64,000 nucleotides of DNA from Bacillus niameyensis (GCF_001375535.1 NZ_LN831197.1:500623-564622), one strand, 5' to 3'. Shown: positions 7,994 to 18,387, numbered from the stretch's first letter. Program-made: numbers and translations. The notes: a model not told the origin generated them from the sequence alone.

Positions 7994-9100
7994 ATGACAA
8001 CTTTAAAAAGAACGCCGTTGGATCCGCTTTATGAAGAGATGGGAGCAAAAACGATTGATTTTGGGGGGTGGGCGCTTCCCGTCCAATTTTCCAGTATTAA
8101 AGACGAACATCATGCGGTTAGAACTAAAGCTGGATTGTTTGATGTATCTCATATGGGAGAAGTGATTGTCAAGGGCAAAGACAGCTTAAAATTTTTACAA
8201 AAGATGCTAACCAATGATCTAGCAAAACTAAAAGCAGGTGAAGTTCTTTATACGGCTATGTGTTATGACGACGGTGGTACAGTAGATGACCTACTAGTTT
8301 ATCAATTGGCAGAAATGGAATACTTGTTAGTTGTGAATGCAGCCAATACAGAAAAGGATTTTGAGTGGCTAACGGAACATATCGAGGGAGAAGTCACGAT
8401 CGAGAACGTTTCGAATGAATATGCCTTACTAGCCATCCAAGGACCAGCCTCCTGCGATATTCTTCAAAGTGTTGTAAATGTAGATATGCAAGGGCTTAAA
8501 TTTTTTAATTTTTGGCAAAATGTACAAATCAATGGTGCGAATACATTGTTATCACGGACAGGATATACGGGTGAAGATGGTTTTGAAATTTATTGTAATC
8601 CAAAAGACGCTACAATGCTTTGGAAGCTCCTCCTAGAAACTGGCGAAAAGCAAGGTCTTCTTCCATGTGGTTTAGGTGCAAGAGATACTCTTCGTTTTGA
8701 GGCATGTTTACCATTATATGGCCAAGAACTAAGTAAAAATATTACTCCTCTAGAAGCTGGGATTGGTTTTGCTGTTAAATTAAATAAAAGCGTCAGTTTT
8801 ATTGGTCAAAAATCCCTCCAAAAGCAAAAAGAAGATGGGATCTCCCGAAAAAATGTTGGGATTGAGATGATTGATCGGGGAATTCCAAGACAAGGATACA
8901 AAGTTTACGACGATCATAATGAAATTGGTGAAGTAACGTCTGGAACTCAATCACCAACATTGAAAAAGAATGTTGGATTAGCATTAATTGATATAGAGCA
9001 GTGTGAAATTGGTCGTGAAGTCTTTGTGGATATCCGTGGGAAACGATTGAAAGCGAAAATTATATCCAAACCTTTTTATGCAAGACAAAAAAATAAATAG
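7994..9100 (+). CDS. gcvT: Glycine cleavage system T protein (aminomethyltransferase)
   Basis: Transfers the methylene group from H-protein-bound aminomethyl to tetrahydrofolate and releases ammonia. 368 residues from the ATG at 7994, which follows AAAGGAGTG; an earlier ATG at 7976 precedes that ribosome site. The N-terminal KRTPL and [13 protein letters not shown] blocks, [12 protein letters not shown] and the C-terminal beta-barrel ([10 protein letters not shown]) are intact. First gene of the glycine-induced gcv operon. Confidence 0.97.
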   Translation: MTTLKRTPLDPLYEEMGAKTIDFGGWALPVQFSSIKDEHHAVRTKAGLFDVSHMGEVIVKGKDSLKFLQKMLTNDLAKLKAGEVLYTAMCYDDGGTVDDLLVYQLAEMEYLLVVNAANTEKDFEWLTEHIEGEVTIENVSNEYALLAIQGPASCDILQSVVNVDMQGLKFFNFWQNVQINGANTLLSRTGYTGEDGFEIYCNPKDATMLWKLLLETGEKQGLLPCGLGARDTLRFEACLPLYGQELSKNITPLEAGIGFAVKLNKSVSFIGQKSLQKQKEDGISRKNVGIEMIDRGIPRQGYKVYDDHNEIGEVTSGTQSPTLKKNVGLALIDIEQCEIGREVFVDIRGKRLKAKIISKPFYARQKNK

Positions 9101-9112
9101 GGGGCTAAGAGT

Positions 9113-10462
9113 ATGGGAGAACATCGTTATCTGCCGATGACTGAGCAAGATAAAAAAGAAATGCTCGAAGCAATTGGTGTCAACACGATTGATGAGCTTT
9201 TTTCCGATATACCTGAAAAAGTTAGATTTAAAGGCGAATATAAAATTAAAAAAGCAAAGTCTGAACCGGAATTGCTCAGAGAATTGACTAGATTAGCAGC
9301 CAAAAATGCGGATATGAAACAATATGTATCGTTTTTAGGTGCGGGTGTTTATGACCATTACATCCCAACAATTGTTGATCATGTAATTTCGAGGTCAGAA
9401 TTTTATACAGCGTATACACCTTATCAACCAGAAATTTCCCAAGGAGAGCTTCAGGCAATCTTTCAATTTCAAACAATGATTTGTGAGCTTACGGGTATGG
9501 CTGTGGCAAATTCATCGATGTATGACGGAGGCACAGCGCTTGCAGAAGCAGCTATGCTAAGCGCTGCTCAAACTAGACGGAAAAAAATCTTAGTTTCTAA
9601 AACAGTCCATCCCGAATCCAGAGAAGTGTTAAAAACATATGCAATGGGCCAAAATATTGAAATTGTAGAAATTCCTTATAAAAATGGTGTAACGGATGTA
9701 GATTCACTTGTAGATGAACTTAGTCAGGATGTAGCTGGATTAATTGTTCAATATCCGAATTTTTTTGGTCAAATTGAGCCATTAAAGGAAATAGAACGAT
9801 TAATCCATGAACAAAAAGGATTGATGATCGTTTCTAGTAATCCGCTTTCATTAGGGATTTTAACTCCTCCTGGGGACTTAGGGGCTGATATAGTTGTCGG
9901 TGATGCACAAGTATTTGGCATTCCTGCTTCTTTTGGAGGACCACATTGCGGTTATTTTGCTGTTACAGAAAAATTAATGAGAAAGGTTCCTGGGCGCCTT
10001 GTCGGTCAAACCGTTGATGAGAATGGAAAAAGAGGGTTTGTTTTAACTTTACAAGCACGTGAACAGCATATCCGTCGCGATAAAGCAACATCTAACATTT
10101 GCTCCAATCAGGCACTAAATGCTCTGGCTGCTTCAGTAGCAATGACAGCTCTTGGAAAAAAAGGGGTTCGTCAAATGGCTATTCAAAATATGCAGAAGAC
10201 TCATTATGCAATGAAACTTTTTAAAGAAAAAGGCTTTGACATCCCGTTTACTGGGCACCATTTTAATGAATTTGTTATACGATTAAATACATCAATACAG
10301 GGTTTAAATAAAAAACTTTTAAATAAGGGAATTATTGGTGGTTACGATCTTGGGCGTGATTACCCTGAACTTGAAGGGCACATACTTATTTGTGTTACTG
10401 AATTAAGAACGAAAGACGAAATAAATGCATTAGTGCAGGAAATGGGGGAAAACGATGAGTAA
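9113..10462 (+). CDS. gcvPA: Glycine dehydrogenase (decarboxylating) subunit 1
   Basis: One half of the split P-protein that decarboxylates glycine with pyridoxal phosphate and hands the aminomethyl group to the lipoyl H-protein. 449 residues; blocks such as [24 protein letters not shown] and SSMYDGGTA match GcvPA throughout. It lacks the PLP lysine, which is on GcvPB. 12 bases downstream of gcvT with ribosome site GGGGGC. Confidence 0.97.
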   Translation: MGEHRYLPMTEQDKKEMLEAIGVNTIDELFSDIPEKVRFKGEYKIKKAKSEPELLRELTRLAAKNADMKQYVSFLGAGVYDHYIPTIVDHVISRSEFYTAYTPYQPEISQGELQAIFQFQTMICELTGMAVANSSMYDGGTALAEAAMLSAAQTRRKKILVSKTVHPESREVLKTYAMGQNIEIVEIPYKNGVTDVDSLVDELSQDVAGLIVQYPNFFGQIEPLKEIERLIHEQKGLMIVSSNPLSLGILTPPGDLGADIVVGDAQVFGIPASFGGPHCGYFAVTEKLMRKVPGRLVGQTVDENGKRGFVLTLQAREQHIRRDKATSNICSNQALNALAASVAMTALGKKGVRQMAIQNMQKTHYAMKLFKEKGFDIPFTGHHFNEFVIRLNTSIQGLNKKLLNKGIIGGYDLGRDYPELEGHILICVTELRTKDEINALVQEMGENDE

Positions 10463-11912
10463 CTTAAAGCTTATTTTTGAACTATCTAAGCCGGGACGAA
10501 TTGGATATAGTTTACCTGAACTGGATGTTCCAGAAACTGATTTAAGTGAGTGTATACCTGAAGAATACATTCGAAAAGAAGAACCAGATCTTCCAGAAGT
10601 ATCTGAACTAGACATAATGCGTCATTTTACCGAACTATCTACCCATAACCATGGTGTAGATTCAGGTTTTTATCCACTTGGATCTTGTACGATGAAATAT
10701 AATCCAAAGATCAACGAACAAGTGGCTCGATTCCCGGGCTTTGCTCATATTCACCCTTATCAACCAGAATCCTCTGTACAAGGTGCACTTGAATTAATGT
10801 ATGATCTTCAAGAACATTTGAAAGAGATAACGGGTATGGATGAAGTTACCCTACAACCAGCAGCGGGAGCCCATGGTGAATGGGCCGGATTGATGCTAAT
10901 TCGAGCATATCATGAGGCAAATGGGGACACAGCAAGGACAAAGGTAATTATTCCCGATTCTGCCCATGGTACGAACCCAGCTTCTGCTTCTGTTGCTGGG
11001 TTTGAAACAGTCACAGTTAAATCAGGCCCAGATGGACTTGTCGATATTGAGCATTTGAAGGAAATCGTTGGTCCCGATACAGCAGCCCTTATGTTAACAA
11101 ACCCTAATACCCTTGGCTTATTTGAAGAGGGAATTTTGGAATTGGCTGAGATTGTCCATGGGGTTGGTGGAAAGCTTTATTATGATGGGGCGAATCTAAA
11201 TGCCGTTATGTCCAAGGCGCGTCCTGGTGATATGGGATTTGACGTCGTCCACTTAAATCTTCATAAAACGTTCACTGGTCCACATGGTGGTGGCGGACCT
11301 GGATCGGGACCAGTCGGGGTAAAAGCAGATTTAGTTCCATTTTTACCGAAACCCGTGATCACGAAGAATGGTGACAACTATCTGATCGATTATGACCGTC
11401 CACAAGCTATCGGTCGCGTGAAACCATTTTACGGAAACTTTGGCATTAATGTGAGGGCCTACACGTATATTCGCTCAATGGGCCCAGATGGTTTGAAGGC
11501 TGTAACTGAATATGCTGTGTTAAATGCCAATTATATGATGAGAAGGCTTGCTCCATATTTCGATCTTCCCTATGATCGCCACTGTAAACATGAATTTGTT
11601 TTGAGCGGCAAGCGACAAAAGACACTAGGTGTCCGTACTTTAGACATTGCAAAGCGACTATTAGATTTTGGCTTTCATCCACCGACTGTTTATTTTCCAC
11701 TCATTGTTGAAGAGTGTATGATGTTAGAACCGACTGAAACAGAGTCGAAAGAAACGCTGGATGCCTTTATCGACACGATGATTCAAATTGCGCAAGAAGT
11801 AGAGGAGAACCCAGAGATTGTTCAAGAAGCCCCACATACTACGCTTGTAAAACGTTTGGATGAAACATTGGCTGCTCGAAAACCAATATTGCGTTATCAG
11901 GAAGCAGATTAA
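10455..11912 (+). CDS. gcvPB: Glycine dehydrogenase (decarboxylating) subunit 2
   Basis: Catalytic half of the P-protein. The PLP-binding Lys is at about residue 271 in [15 protein letters not shown], and the [12 protein letters not shown] and [11 protein letters not shown] phosphate-binding loops are present. 485 residues, normal. Overlaps gcvPA by 8 bases. The H-protein gene is not in the window, as is usual for Bacilli. Confidence 0.97.
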   Translation: MSNLKLIFELSKPGRIGYSLPELDVPETDLSECIPEEYIRKEEPDLPEVSELDIMRHFTELSTHNHGVDSGFYPLGSCTMKYNPKINEQVARFPGFAHIHPYQPESSVQGALELMYDLQEHLKEITGMDEVTLQPAAGAHGEWAGLMLIRAYHEANGDTARTKVIIPDSAHGTNPASASVAGFETVTVKSGPDGLVDIEHLKEIVGPDTAALMLTNPNTLGLFEEGILELAEIVHGVGGKLYYDGANLNAVMSKARPGDMGFDVVHLNLHKTFTGPHGGGGPGSGPVGVKADLVPFLPKPVITKNGDNYLIDYDRPQAIGRVKPFYGNFGINVRAYTYIRSMGPDGLKAVTEYAVLNANYMMRRLAPYFDLPYDRHCKHEFVLSGKRQKTLGVRTLDIAKRLLDFGFHPPTVYFPLIVEECMMLEPTETESKETLDAFIDTMIQIAQEVEENPEIVQEAPHTTLVKRLDETLAARKPILRYQEAD

Positions 11913-11957
11913 GAATAATAGCAAGCGTATTACCTATCAACGCTTCTGGCTACAGGA

Positions 11958-12006
11958 TAAAAGTTGCTCCAAAGGGGAATATTTCATCCTTTTGGAGCAA
12001 CTTTTA
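11958..12006 (+). terminator. Terminator after the gcv operon
   Basis: AAAAGTTGCTCCAAA pairs perfectly with TTTGGAGCAACTTTT, giving a long stem with A- and T-rich flanks. It can serve both the gcv operon and the convergent AAA ATPase gene, whose stop codon lies within it. Confidence 0.8.
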
Positions 12007-12807
12007 TGTAAAGTGTCTTAAAAAAGATTGGGGAGATGCTAAAAAGCTTTCCATTACTTGGACATGTTCAATATCTTCATAATCAATTAATACAGGCGGA
12101 TGATGATCGAAACTAAAAATTTCAGCTTCTGGGATGGCCATAATCATCGGTGAATGAGTAATAATAATAAATTGACATCCTTCTTTAATTGCATCCATGA
12201 TGATACTTATTAAACTTAATTGTCGCATCGGAGATAAGGGAGTTTCAGGCTCGTCTATAAGATAAAGTCCATTCGGCTGTATTCTCATTTTAAAGAAATC
12301 TAAGAAACTTTCCCCGTGCGATCTAGTTTCAAGGCCCTCGTTATAAAAATGTTTTAAATCTTCCAGTGTTCTTAAATGAGGCATAGAAGCTAGACCTTTG
12401 GCATAGGATGATTTGTTTTTATACTCTATTTCAATTAAATTGAGCTCTTTTTCTGCATCTTGTTTCATCTGTTTAATTCTTTTCACAAAAGAAATGAAAT
12501 CTTCCGCTCTTAAAAAAAATCCACGTGATTGGCGTTTTCTCCAATTGAGTCTCATCATTCCTGATAATGTTTGTGCATGCATCAAGTCTTGATCATTAGC
12601 AATTTCCATCGCCCCAGCAGTCGGTAGATTTGCAGAAGCTGCAATTCCTTCGAGAATCGTTGATTTTCCAGTTCCATTTTCGCCAACGAAAATTGTGACA
12701 GGTTTGTTAAATTCAATTGATTCCATTGTTTGTAAAACCGGAAGAATAAATGGAAAAGCCTCTCTTTTTAGATTCCGCTGATCGAAAGTTAAAGAAGTTA
12801 AAATAAT
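12004..12807 (-). CDS. AAA ATPase (ABC-like, single-domain), apparent AUU start
   Basis: P-loop ATPase related to predicted ATP-binding proteins next to nuclease systems. From 12807 it has 267 residues, with Walker A VGENGTGKST near 41-50, Walker B LYLIDEPETPLSP near 180 and the switch THSPMIM near 218. The first ATG (12726) has no ribosome site and would cut off the first beta strands (LTSLTFDQ...FPFILPVLQ), which are encoded upstream and look family-like. The only candidates there are ATT at 12807 or 12804, following GGGAGTGAG. No partner nuclease is adjacent, so the role is unknown. It is absent at this place in B. subtilis. Confidence 0.75.
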   Translation of the reverse strand: MILTSLTFDQRNLKREAFPFILPVLQTMESIEFNKPVTIFVGENGTGKSTILEGIAASANLPTAGAMEIANDQDLMHAQTLSGMMRLNWRKRQSRGFFLRAEDFISFVKRIKQMKQDAEKELNLIEIEYKNKSSYAKGLASMPHLRTLEDLKHFYNEGLETRSHGESFLDFFKMRIQPNGLYLIDEPETPLSPMRQLSLISIIMDAIKEGCQFIIITHSPMIMAIPEAEIFSFDHHPPVLIDYEDIEHVQVMESFLASPQSFLRHFT

Positions 12808-12827
12808 GTCGACTCACTCCCAAGTTT

Positions 12828-12858
12828 GAAAATAACCCACAGATCAGTTCTGTGGGTT
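12828..12858 (-). terminator. Terminator on the minus strand downstream of yqhL
   Basis: AACCCACAGA and TCTGTGGGTT form a 10-bp stem with a short loop, followed on the minus strand by an ATTTTC tract. It ends transcription coming from yqhL and the small ORF, just upstream of the AAA ATPase ribosome site. Confidence 0.6.
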
Positions 12859-12860
12859 AA

Positions 12861-12938
12861 TTAAAAGTAATGACTGTAATAAAATTCATGTGGAAATTTA
12901 AAGAAGGATTTGCGCCTTTCTTTGTCATTGATAAGCAT
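12861..12938 (-). CDS. Possible 25-residue small protein
   Basis: A short frame between yqhL and its terminator: MLINDKERRKSF..., then an aromatic, basic tail with HEFYYSHYF at the C-terminus. A weak GGAAG lies 6 bases before the ATG. It stops at the base of the terminator hairpin, the position expected of a real last gene. I do not recognise it and cannot exclude chance. Confidence 0.35.
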   Translation of the reverse strand: MLINDKERRKSFFKFPHEFYYSHYF

Positions 12939-12957
12939 GCGTCTTCCACTTCTCTTA

Positions 12958-13341
12958 TTACTTTTTAGATTTTATTTTCCCAGTCCATTTTTTAAATCCA
13001 CCTTGTAACTGATAAAGTTCACGACAGCCCTTTTTATAAAGCATTTGTGCTGCTCTTCCGCTACGCATTCCACTTTGGCAGTAAAGGTATACAGGTTTAT
13101 CTGTACGGATTTCCTTCATTCGATTTTTTAACTGAGACATCGGGATGTTTCGTGCTCCTAAAATATGTCCGCCGTCAAACTCATTAGGCTCTCGAACATC
13201 GATAAGTTGTGCTTTTCGGTAACCAACTCTGAATTCGTCTTCTGTCAGAGTTTTTAAGATTTTCTTTTGGTGAAAGTAATTATATAGGGAAAATACAATA
13301 ATGATTCCCAAGATAATAAGTATGATGTACAAAGCTAGCAA
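12958..13341 (-). CDS. yqhL: Membrane-anchored rhodanese YqhL
   Basis: One N-terminal membrane helix (residues 2-22), then a rhodanese domain with the active-site loop CQSGMRS and nucleophile Cys88. It probably handles persulfide sulfur at the membrane; the substrate is not known. TTG start at 13341 after AGAAGGGGGA. 127 residues, as in other Bacilli, where it also lies downstream of gcvPB. Confidence 0.92.
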   Translation of the reverse strand: MLALYIILIILGIIIVFSLYNYFHQKKILKTLTEDEFRVGYRKAQLIDVREPNEFDGGHILGARNIPMSQLKNRMKEIRTDKPVYLYCQSGMRSGRAAQMLYKKGCRELYQLQGGFKKWTGKIKSKK

Positions 13342-13601
13342 TTTTTTTCTTCCCCCTTCTGGTAATTGAACCTATTTTTTATTATATTATTCAAAGTGGC
13401 CCGAATCAAAATTTTTATTTGCAAAACGGTTAAAAAAGAAAAGATAGCTAGTTTTTGGCATATTATCTTAAAAATTAAAAAGGCAAGCGCAAACTTTGTC
13501 CAAAATCAGGGGATTCTGCTGTTTTTTCATATGAAAATTATATTTTTCTCGTGTATTCTCCCATTTTCAAATTTGACAAATCTATCTTTTGTTAATTCGT
13601 T

Positions 13602-13650
13602 AAACAAGATGTTGTATGATGTTGTTCAATTCAAGTACAATATATTGTGT
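13602..13650 (+). promoter_or_regulatory. Pair of NrdR boxes upstream of nrdJ
   Basis: GTACAATATATTGTGT at 13635-13650 matches the NrdR consensus ACACWATATATWGTGT at 14 of 16 positions. A weaker copy, AAACAAGATGTTGTAT, sits at 13602-13617, one helical-phase step away (33 bp start to start). Paired boxes are how NrdR represses ribonucleotide reductase genes. The rest of 13342-13600 is AT-rich and shows no gene or riboswitch I can support. Confidence 0.72.
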
Positions 13651-13717
13651 TTAAAGATTGATTTCAGCTACGGACATGTGTTACCTTTATTTGTGAGAGT
13701 AGAGAGGAGTTGTGGCA

Positions 13718-16270
13718 ATGGCTACAGTTTTTACTGAGAATTCGAAGCTAAATGTCGAAAGGTTAAATAAAGATATTCGACAATTTTCGCAAGTACATCC
13801 AATTACATCTGAGATGAAAATTACCCATAAAGGGGTTTCCCGATTAGTAATGATTGATCGCTATGCTTTCAAGGATACAGAAAAGATTACTTTGACTGCT
13901 GGTGATTTTGTCGTTCTTACGATCAAAGAGGATCCGAAATTTCCGGCAAGAGGGCTAGGCTTTATTCAATCGATCGATTGGGAAGCTAACACTGCGGAAG
14001 TATTAGTAGAAGAAGAATATCGAAATGCTTTAGATGATGCGGAAGAAAGAAAAACAGGCTTGATTGTTCGTCCGCTTGATATTATCGAAAAACCATTGGA
14101 AGTATTTTATGAGCAAATCGCCAAGCGAAACGCGACAGGGCTTGCTGCTGTTGAGACAACAGAAGAAAAGCGTCAAGAATGGTTTGAAAAGTTTTATCAG
14201 GAACTATCAAGCCTTAACTTTATTCCAGCTGGTCGTGTTCTATATGGAGCTGGATCTGGTACAGATGTAACGTATTTTAATTGTTACGTCATGCCATTTG
14301 TACCTGATTCACGGGAAGGGATTTCTGAACACCGTAAACAAGTTATGGAAATCATGAGCCGCGGTGGTGGAGTAGGGACAAACGGATCGACGTTAAGACC
14401 ACGAAATACGCTAGCACGTGGAGTGAATGGAAAATCGTCTGGGTCTGTATCTTGGTTAGATGATATTGCGAAACTAACTCATCTCGTGGAGCAAGGTGGC
14501 TCAAGACGTGGTGCGCAAATGATTATGTTATCGGATTGGCATCCTGATATTGCAGAATTCATCATTTCAAAAATGCAAAATCCAAGGATTTTAAGATTTT
14601 TAATTGAAAATACATCCGATCCTGTCATTAAGAAACACGCGAAGGATAAATTGAAATTTACCCCGCTCAATCCAACAGAAGAAGCAATGTACCAAGGAGT
14701 ACTTAATTATAGAAATATGCCTGGTCATGGCGGGTTTGATGAAACGATCTTCCGTGAGGCTGAAGAAAAATTATCTGAGGGTGGAACTTATTCCGTCCAT
14801 AATTCGGAATTTTTGACTGGAGCTAACATCTCGGTCTGCTTGACGAAAGAATTTATGGATGCAGTTGATCGTGACGATGATTATGAACTTCGTTTTCCTG
14901 ATGTTGAGAATTATGATCAGGAAGCGATGAAAATATATAATGAAGAATGGCATACAGTTGGTGATGTTCGCGAATGGGAAAAGCTTGGACACAAGGTTCG
15001 CACATACAGGAAGATCAAGGCGAAGGAACTCTGGAATTTGATCAATATTTGTGCGACATATTCAGCTGAACCAGGTATTTTCTTTATTGATAATGCGAAT
15101 GACATGACAAATGCAAAAGCCTATGGACAAAAGGTAGTTGCGACTAATCCATGTGGGGAGCAGCCGCTCGCTCCATATTCAGTATGTAATTTAGCAGCTG
15201 TCAATTTGGGCAATATGGCTGACAAAACAAAGAAAACAGTCGATTTTGATAAGCTAAAACAAACAGTGAAAATTGGCGTGAGAATGCAAGATAATGTCAT
15301 AAATGCGACTCCATATTTCTTAGAAGATAATAAAAAACAGGCTCTTGGTGAAAGACGTGTGGGGCTTGGAGTTATGGGACTAGCCGATTTACTCATTTAT
15401 TGTGAGAAAGAATATGGATCACCTGAAGGAAATGAACTTGTTGATCAAGTTTTCGAAACAATTGCTATTACGGCTTATAAAGAATCAGTAGAAATTTCTA
15501 AAGAAAAGGGAAGCTTCCCATTCCTCGTAGGTAATACAGAAGAGGAAACAAATCGGTTAAGGGAAGCATTTATTAACACAGGTTATATGAAGAAAATGCC
15601 AGAAGATGTTCGAAAATCCATTTTGGAATTCGGAATTCGGAATTCACATCTTTTAACTGTGGCTCCAACGGGGAGCACTGGAACCATGGTTGGCGTTTCA
15701 ACAGGTTTAGAACCTTATTTCTCATTCACATACTATCGCAGCGGTCGCCTTGGTAAATTTATTGAGGTGAAAGCTGATATTGTCCAAGAATATCTCGATC
15801 AAAATCCAAATGCGAACCCAGATGACCTTCCAGATTGGTTCGTTACAGCAATGACGCTTTCTCCAGAAGCACATGCTGATGTTCAATGTGTGATTCAACG
15901 TTGGATTGACAGTTCGATTTCAAAAACTGTGAATGCACCAAAAGGGTATGCAGTGGAACAAGTCGAGAAAGTATATGAACGTCTATACAGAGGTGGAGCA
16001 AAAGGAGGAACGGTTTATGTGGATGGAAGCCGTGATTCTCAAGTTCTAACATTAAAAGCAGAAGATAACAAAATGGAGACGAGTGAACAATTGGAATTTA
16101 GTGAACCTGTCGTTCTAATTGAGACTATTCAAGATCTCCGTTCTACTAGTGTCACCGTCGGTTCTGAGATCGGCAATACTTGTCCAGTTTGTAGAAAAGG
16201 GACGGTTAAAGAAATTGGTGGATGTAATACATGCGACAACTGTAACGCTCAGTTAAAATGCGGTCTATAA
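13718..16270 (+). CDS. nrdJ: Class II (adenosylcobalamin-dependent) ribonucleotide reductase
   Basis: Makes deoxyribonucleotides with B12 as radical source, with or without oxygen. 850 residues from the ATG at 13718, 8 bases after AGGAG. Redox Cys in YFNCYVMP (near 189), the catalytic NPCGEQP (near 477-483), the loop VAPTGSTGTM (near 648), and a C-terminal zinc-ribbon with CPVC and CDNC pairs near 822-850 that likely shuttles electrons. NrdR boxes lie upstream. In B. subtilis the corresponding interval holds lipM and mntR; here this single gene replaces them. Confidence 0.95.
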   Translation: MATVFTENSKLNVERLNKDIRQFSQVHPITSEMKITHKGVSRLVMIDRYAFKDTEKITLTAGDFVVLTIKEDPKFPARGLGFIQSIDWEANTAEVLVEEEYRNALDDAEERKTGLIVRPLDIIEKPLEVFYEQIAKRNATGLAAVETTEEKRQEWFEKFYQELSSLNFIPAGRVLYGAGSGTDVTYFNCYVMPFVPDSREGISEHRKQVMEIMSRGGGVGTNGSTLRPRNTLARGVNGKSSGSVSWLDDIAKLTHLVEQGGSRRGAQMIMLSDWHPDIAEFIISKMQNPRILRFLIENTSDPVIKKHAKDKLKFTPLNPTEEAMYQGVLNYRNMPGHGGFDETIFREAEEKLSEGGTYSVHNSEFLTGANISVCLTKEFMDAVDRDDDYELRFPDVENYDQEAMKIYNEEWHTVGDVREWEKLGHKVRTYRKIKAKELWNLINICATYSAEPGIFFIDNANDMTNAKAYGQKVVATNPCGEQPLAPYSVCNLAAVNLGNMADKTKKTVDFDKLKQTVKIGVRMQDNVINATPYFLEDNKKQALGERRVGLGVMGLADLLIYCEKEYGSPEGNELVDQVFETIAITAYKESVEISKEKGSFPFLVGNTEEETNRLREAFINTGYMKKMPEDVRKSILEFGIRNSHLLTVAPTGSTGTMVGVSTGLEPYFSFTYYRSGRLGKFIEVKADIVQEYLDQNPNANPDDLPDWFVTAMTLSPEAHADVQCVIQRWIDSSISKTVNAPKGYAVEQVEKVYERLYRGGAKGGTVYVDGSRDSQVLTLKAEDNKMETSEQLEFSEPVVLIETIQDLRSTSVTVGSEIGNTCPVCRKGTVKEIGGCNTCDNCNAQLKCGL

Positions 16271-16292
16271 TTTAATCAGAACATCTTAATTC

Positions 16293-16322
16293 AACCCGAA
16301 TGGTCATCCATTCGGGTTTTTT
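16293..16322 (+). terminator. Terminator after nrdJ
   Basis: AACCCGAATGG pairs with CCATTCGGGTT, three-base loop, then TTTTTT. Confidence 0.9.
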
Positions 16323-16410
16323 AATATGCCCATGATAAAAAGGTGGCATTATGTTCTAATTATGATTACTTCCTCTACAATAATAACAGGACTTCTTGGG
16401 AGGGTCGCAT

Positions 16411-17295
16411 ATGGAAATTGATGGTGTGTTTTCTGGAGGAGGCATGAAGGGATTTGCCTTTATTGGTGTCTATGAAACCCTAGAGGAGAAGGGGTATAGT
16501 TTTAAACGATTAGCCGGAACTAGTGCTGGTGCTCTAATGGCTGCTTTTATTGCTGCTGGCTATTCAAGTCGAGACATTTTAAGGTTGTTTGAAGAAACAG
16601 AGCTGACCGAATTCTTAGATAGGAGGAAGACTTTTTTGCCATTTCCTTTATCGAAATGGTTACTTTTATATTGGAGAATGGGTTTATATCAAGGTCATGT
16701 GTTTGAAGAATGGGTCGCAAAAAAGTTAGCTCAAAGAGGGATATATACGTTTTCGGATCTTCCTAAAGATAAATTACGCTTAATAGCATCTGATCTTACA
16801 ACTGGAAGATTATTAGTTTTACCAGATGATTTAGATAAATATGGAATTCCCAAAGAAACCTTCCCAGTGTCAAAGGCGATTAGGATGAGCGCTGGTCTGC
16901 CTTTTTTCTTTGAACCAGTAAAATTAAAGTCATTATCTGGAAAAAATATTATTATTGACGGTGGAGTTTTAAGTAATTTTCCTATTTGGTTATTTGACCC
17001 GGAGCATCATAAAAAGTTGCGGCCAATTATCGGCGTGAAACTAAGTCATAGCCTAGAGGAACAACCAAAAAGAGAAATAAAAAATGCACTATCTTTATTC
17101 GAGGCCCTATTCGCAACGATGAAAGATGTGCATGATGCAAGATATGTCTCAAGAAAACATGAAAAAAATATAATTTTTATTCCTATGGAAGAAGGGTTAA
17201 CTTCCGAGTTTTCATTACCTAAAGAAAAAAAGGACGCCCTAATAGAAAAAGGACGTGTAAGGGCAAAGCAATTTTTAAAACAGTGGACGTACTAG
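16411..17295 (+). CDS. yqhO: Patatin-like phospholipase family protein
   Basis: Predicted serine acyl hydrolase. It has the oxyanion loop GGGMKG at about residues 10-15, the nucleophile elbow GTSAG near 36-40 and the catalytic Asp in IDGG near 184, so the Ser-Asp dyad is complete. 294 residues from the ATG at 16411, 6 bases after GGGAGG. No signal peptide or membrane helix, so cytoplasmic; the lipid substrate is unknown. Confidence 0.9.
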   Translation: MEIDGVFSGGGMKGFAFIGVYETLEEKGYSFKRLAGTSAGALMAAFIAAGYSSRDILRLFEETELTEFLDRRKTFLPFPLSKWLLLYWRMGLYQGHVFEEWVAKKLAQRGIYTFSDLPKDKLRLIASDLTTGRLLVLPDDLDKYGIPKETFPVSKAIRMSAGLPFFFEPVKLKSLSGKNIIIDGGVLSNFPIWLFDPEHHKKLRPIIGVKLSHSLEEQPKREIKNALSLFEALFATMKDVHDARYVSRKHEKNIIFIPMEEGLTSEFSLPKEKKDALIEKGRVRAKQFLKQWTY

Positions 17296-17305
17296 TGAAA
17301 CACCT

Positions 17306-17659
17306 TTAAAAAATAGCACGATCCTTTTTCTTGTTTTTTTTGCCTTCAATAACAGTTAAATGGGCAGTAGATCTTTTCCTTAGCGGTTTTTTAAGAGCAG
17401 CTTTATTGGTGCTGACACTCTTTGGGGATTGTCGGTAGCGTTTTTGGGAAAACTTTGCTGCTTTAATGTACGAACGATTTTCACTATGATTCTGCCTCTT
17501 TCCGATAGTAAATCGAAAGACAAGATAAATAAAAACTGCAATCAATCCCATGAACAGAAGTTGCATGAGGAGTCTTGATGGATTACGAAATAGCAAAGAT
17601 CCAAGTCCGATTATAGATGTAACGATAATTCCACCAACTAGCCAATTCCGAAAATTCAA
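17306..17659 (-). CDS. yqhP: YqhP / SA1362 family membrane protein
   Basis: About 117 residues with two N-terminal membrane helices (roughly 6-22 and 28-48) and a long, very basic tail. TTG start at 17659 follows AAGGAGGTGG; the in-frame ATG at 17698 lies upstream of that ribosome site. Function unknown. Convergent with yqhO. Confidence 0.8.
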   Translation of the reverse strand: MNFRNWLVGGIIVTSIIGLGSLLFRNPSRLLMQLLFMGLIAVFIYLVFRFTIGKRQNHSENRSYIKAAKFSQKRYRQSPKSVSTNKAALKKPLRKRSTAHLTVIEGKKNKKKDRAIF

Positions 17660-17895
17660 GAATGCCACCTCCTTGGGAATAATCAACATTATTACCATAA
17701 AATGATTCTTTATACAAAATAAGAGTTTTTATTAATTCATAGTCACTCGAACGCTTGGACATTATTTTGTTGTATGGGTTTCTAATTTCTTATTATATCA
17801 ATCATACTAAAAAATGGCTTTTTTCACCAGACTTTAATTTTCATGCAAAATAGTACGGTCGTCTGGGCATGATAAATTTAAAGAGGTGAAAAGTA

Positions 17896-18387
17896 GTGGA
17901 TAAAGAAAAACATGGTGGCCAATATTATATGTCCTTGCCCAAGTTAGCGATGGTTACAGGATTTGTTGCTGGTCTGTTCGGGGCTTTATTAGGATATGCG
18001 GCCCATTACTTAAATTTTACGGAAGTTAATCCATCTCTCATTTTAGATATTTTTAGGGGCAACTGGAAAGATGGATGGCTAGGGGGCTTTATTGCTTGCT
18101 TATTATACGGTCTCATATCAATGGGAGCGGCCGTCATTTATTTAGGATTACTCAAGAAAAAAAAATCAATCGTATGGGGAGCCGTATATGGTTTACTTAT
18201 TTTCGCATTAGTTTTCTTAGTTTTATATCCGATTTTCCCGCGCCTTGATCGTATAGATGCTTATAATTTCACAACTATAATTACTGAAATTTGCTGTTTT
18301 ATTTTGTACGGTATTTTTATTGGTTTTTCCATATCATATGAATATAATGAACAGCAATATTGGAAGAAAATTAATTCATCTAGATAA
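17896..18387 (+). CDS. yqhR: YqhR family conserved membrane protein
   Basis: 163 residues with four predicted membrane helices (near 15-38, 58-82, 92-112 and 128-150) and a short charged tail. GTG start, with GAGGTG upstream. Function unknown. It lies directly ahead of aroQ as in other Bacilli. Confidence 0.85.
   Translation: MDKEKHGGQYYMSLPKLAMVTGFVAGLFGALLGYAAHYLNFTEVNPSLILDIFRGNWKDGWLGGFIACLLYGLISMGAAVIYLGLLKKKKSIVWGAVYGLLIFALVFLVLYPIFPRLDRIDAYNFTTIITEICCFILYGIFIGFSISYEYNEQQYWKKINSSR

Noticed and set aside
13342..13600. Cobalamin riboswitch ahead of the B12-dependent reductase
   Set aside because: No B12-box-like conserved block or suitable structure is visible; NrdR boxes explain control better.
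13366..13737. 123-residue plus-strand ORF upstream of nrdJ
   Set aside because: AT-rich, no ribosome site, overlaps the NrdR boxes and the nrdJ start; looks like chance.
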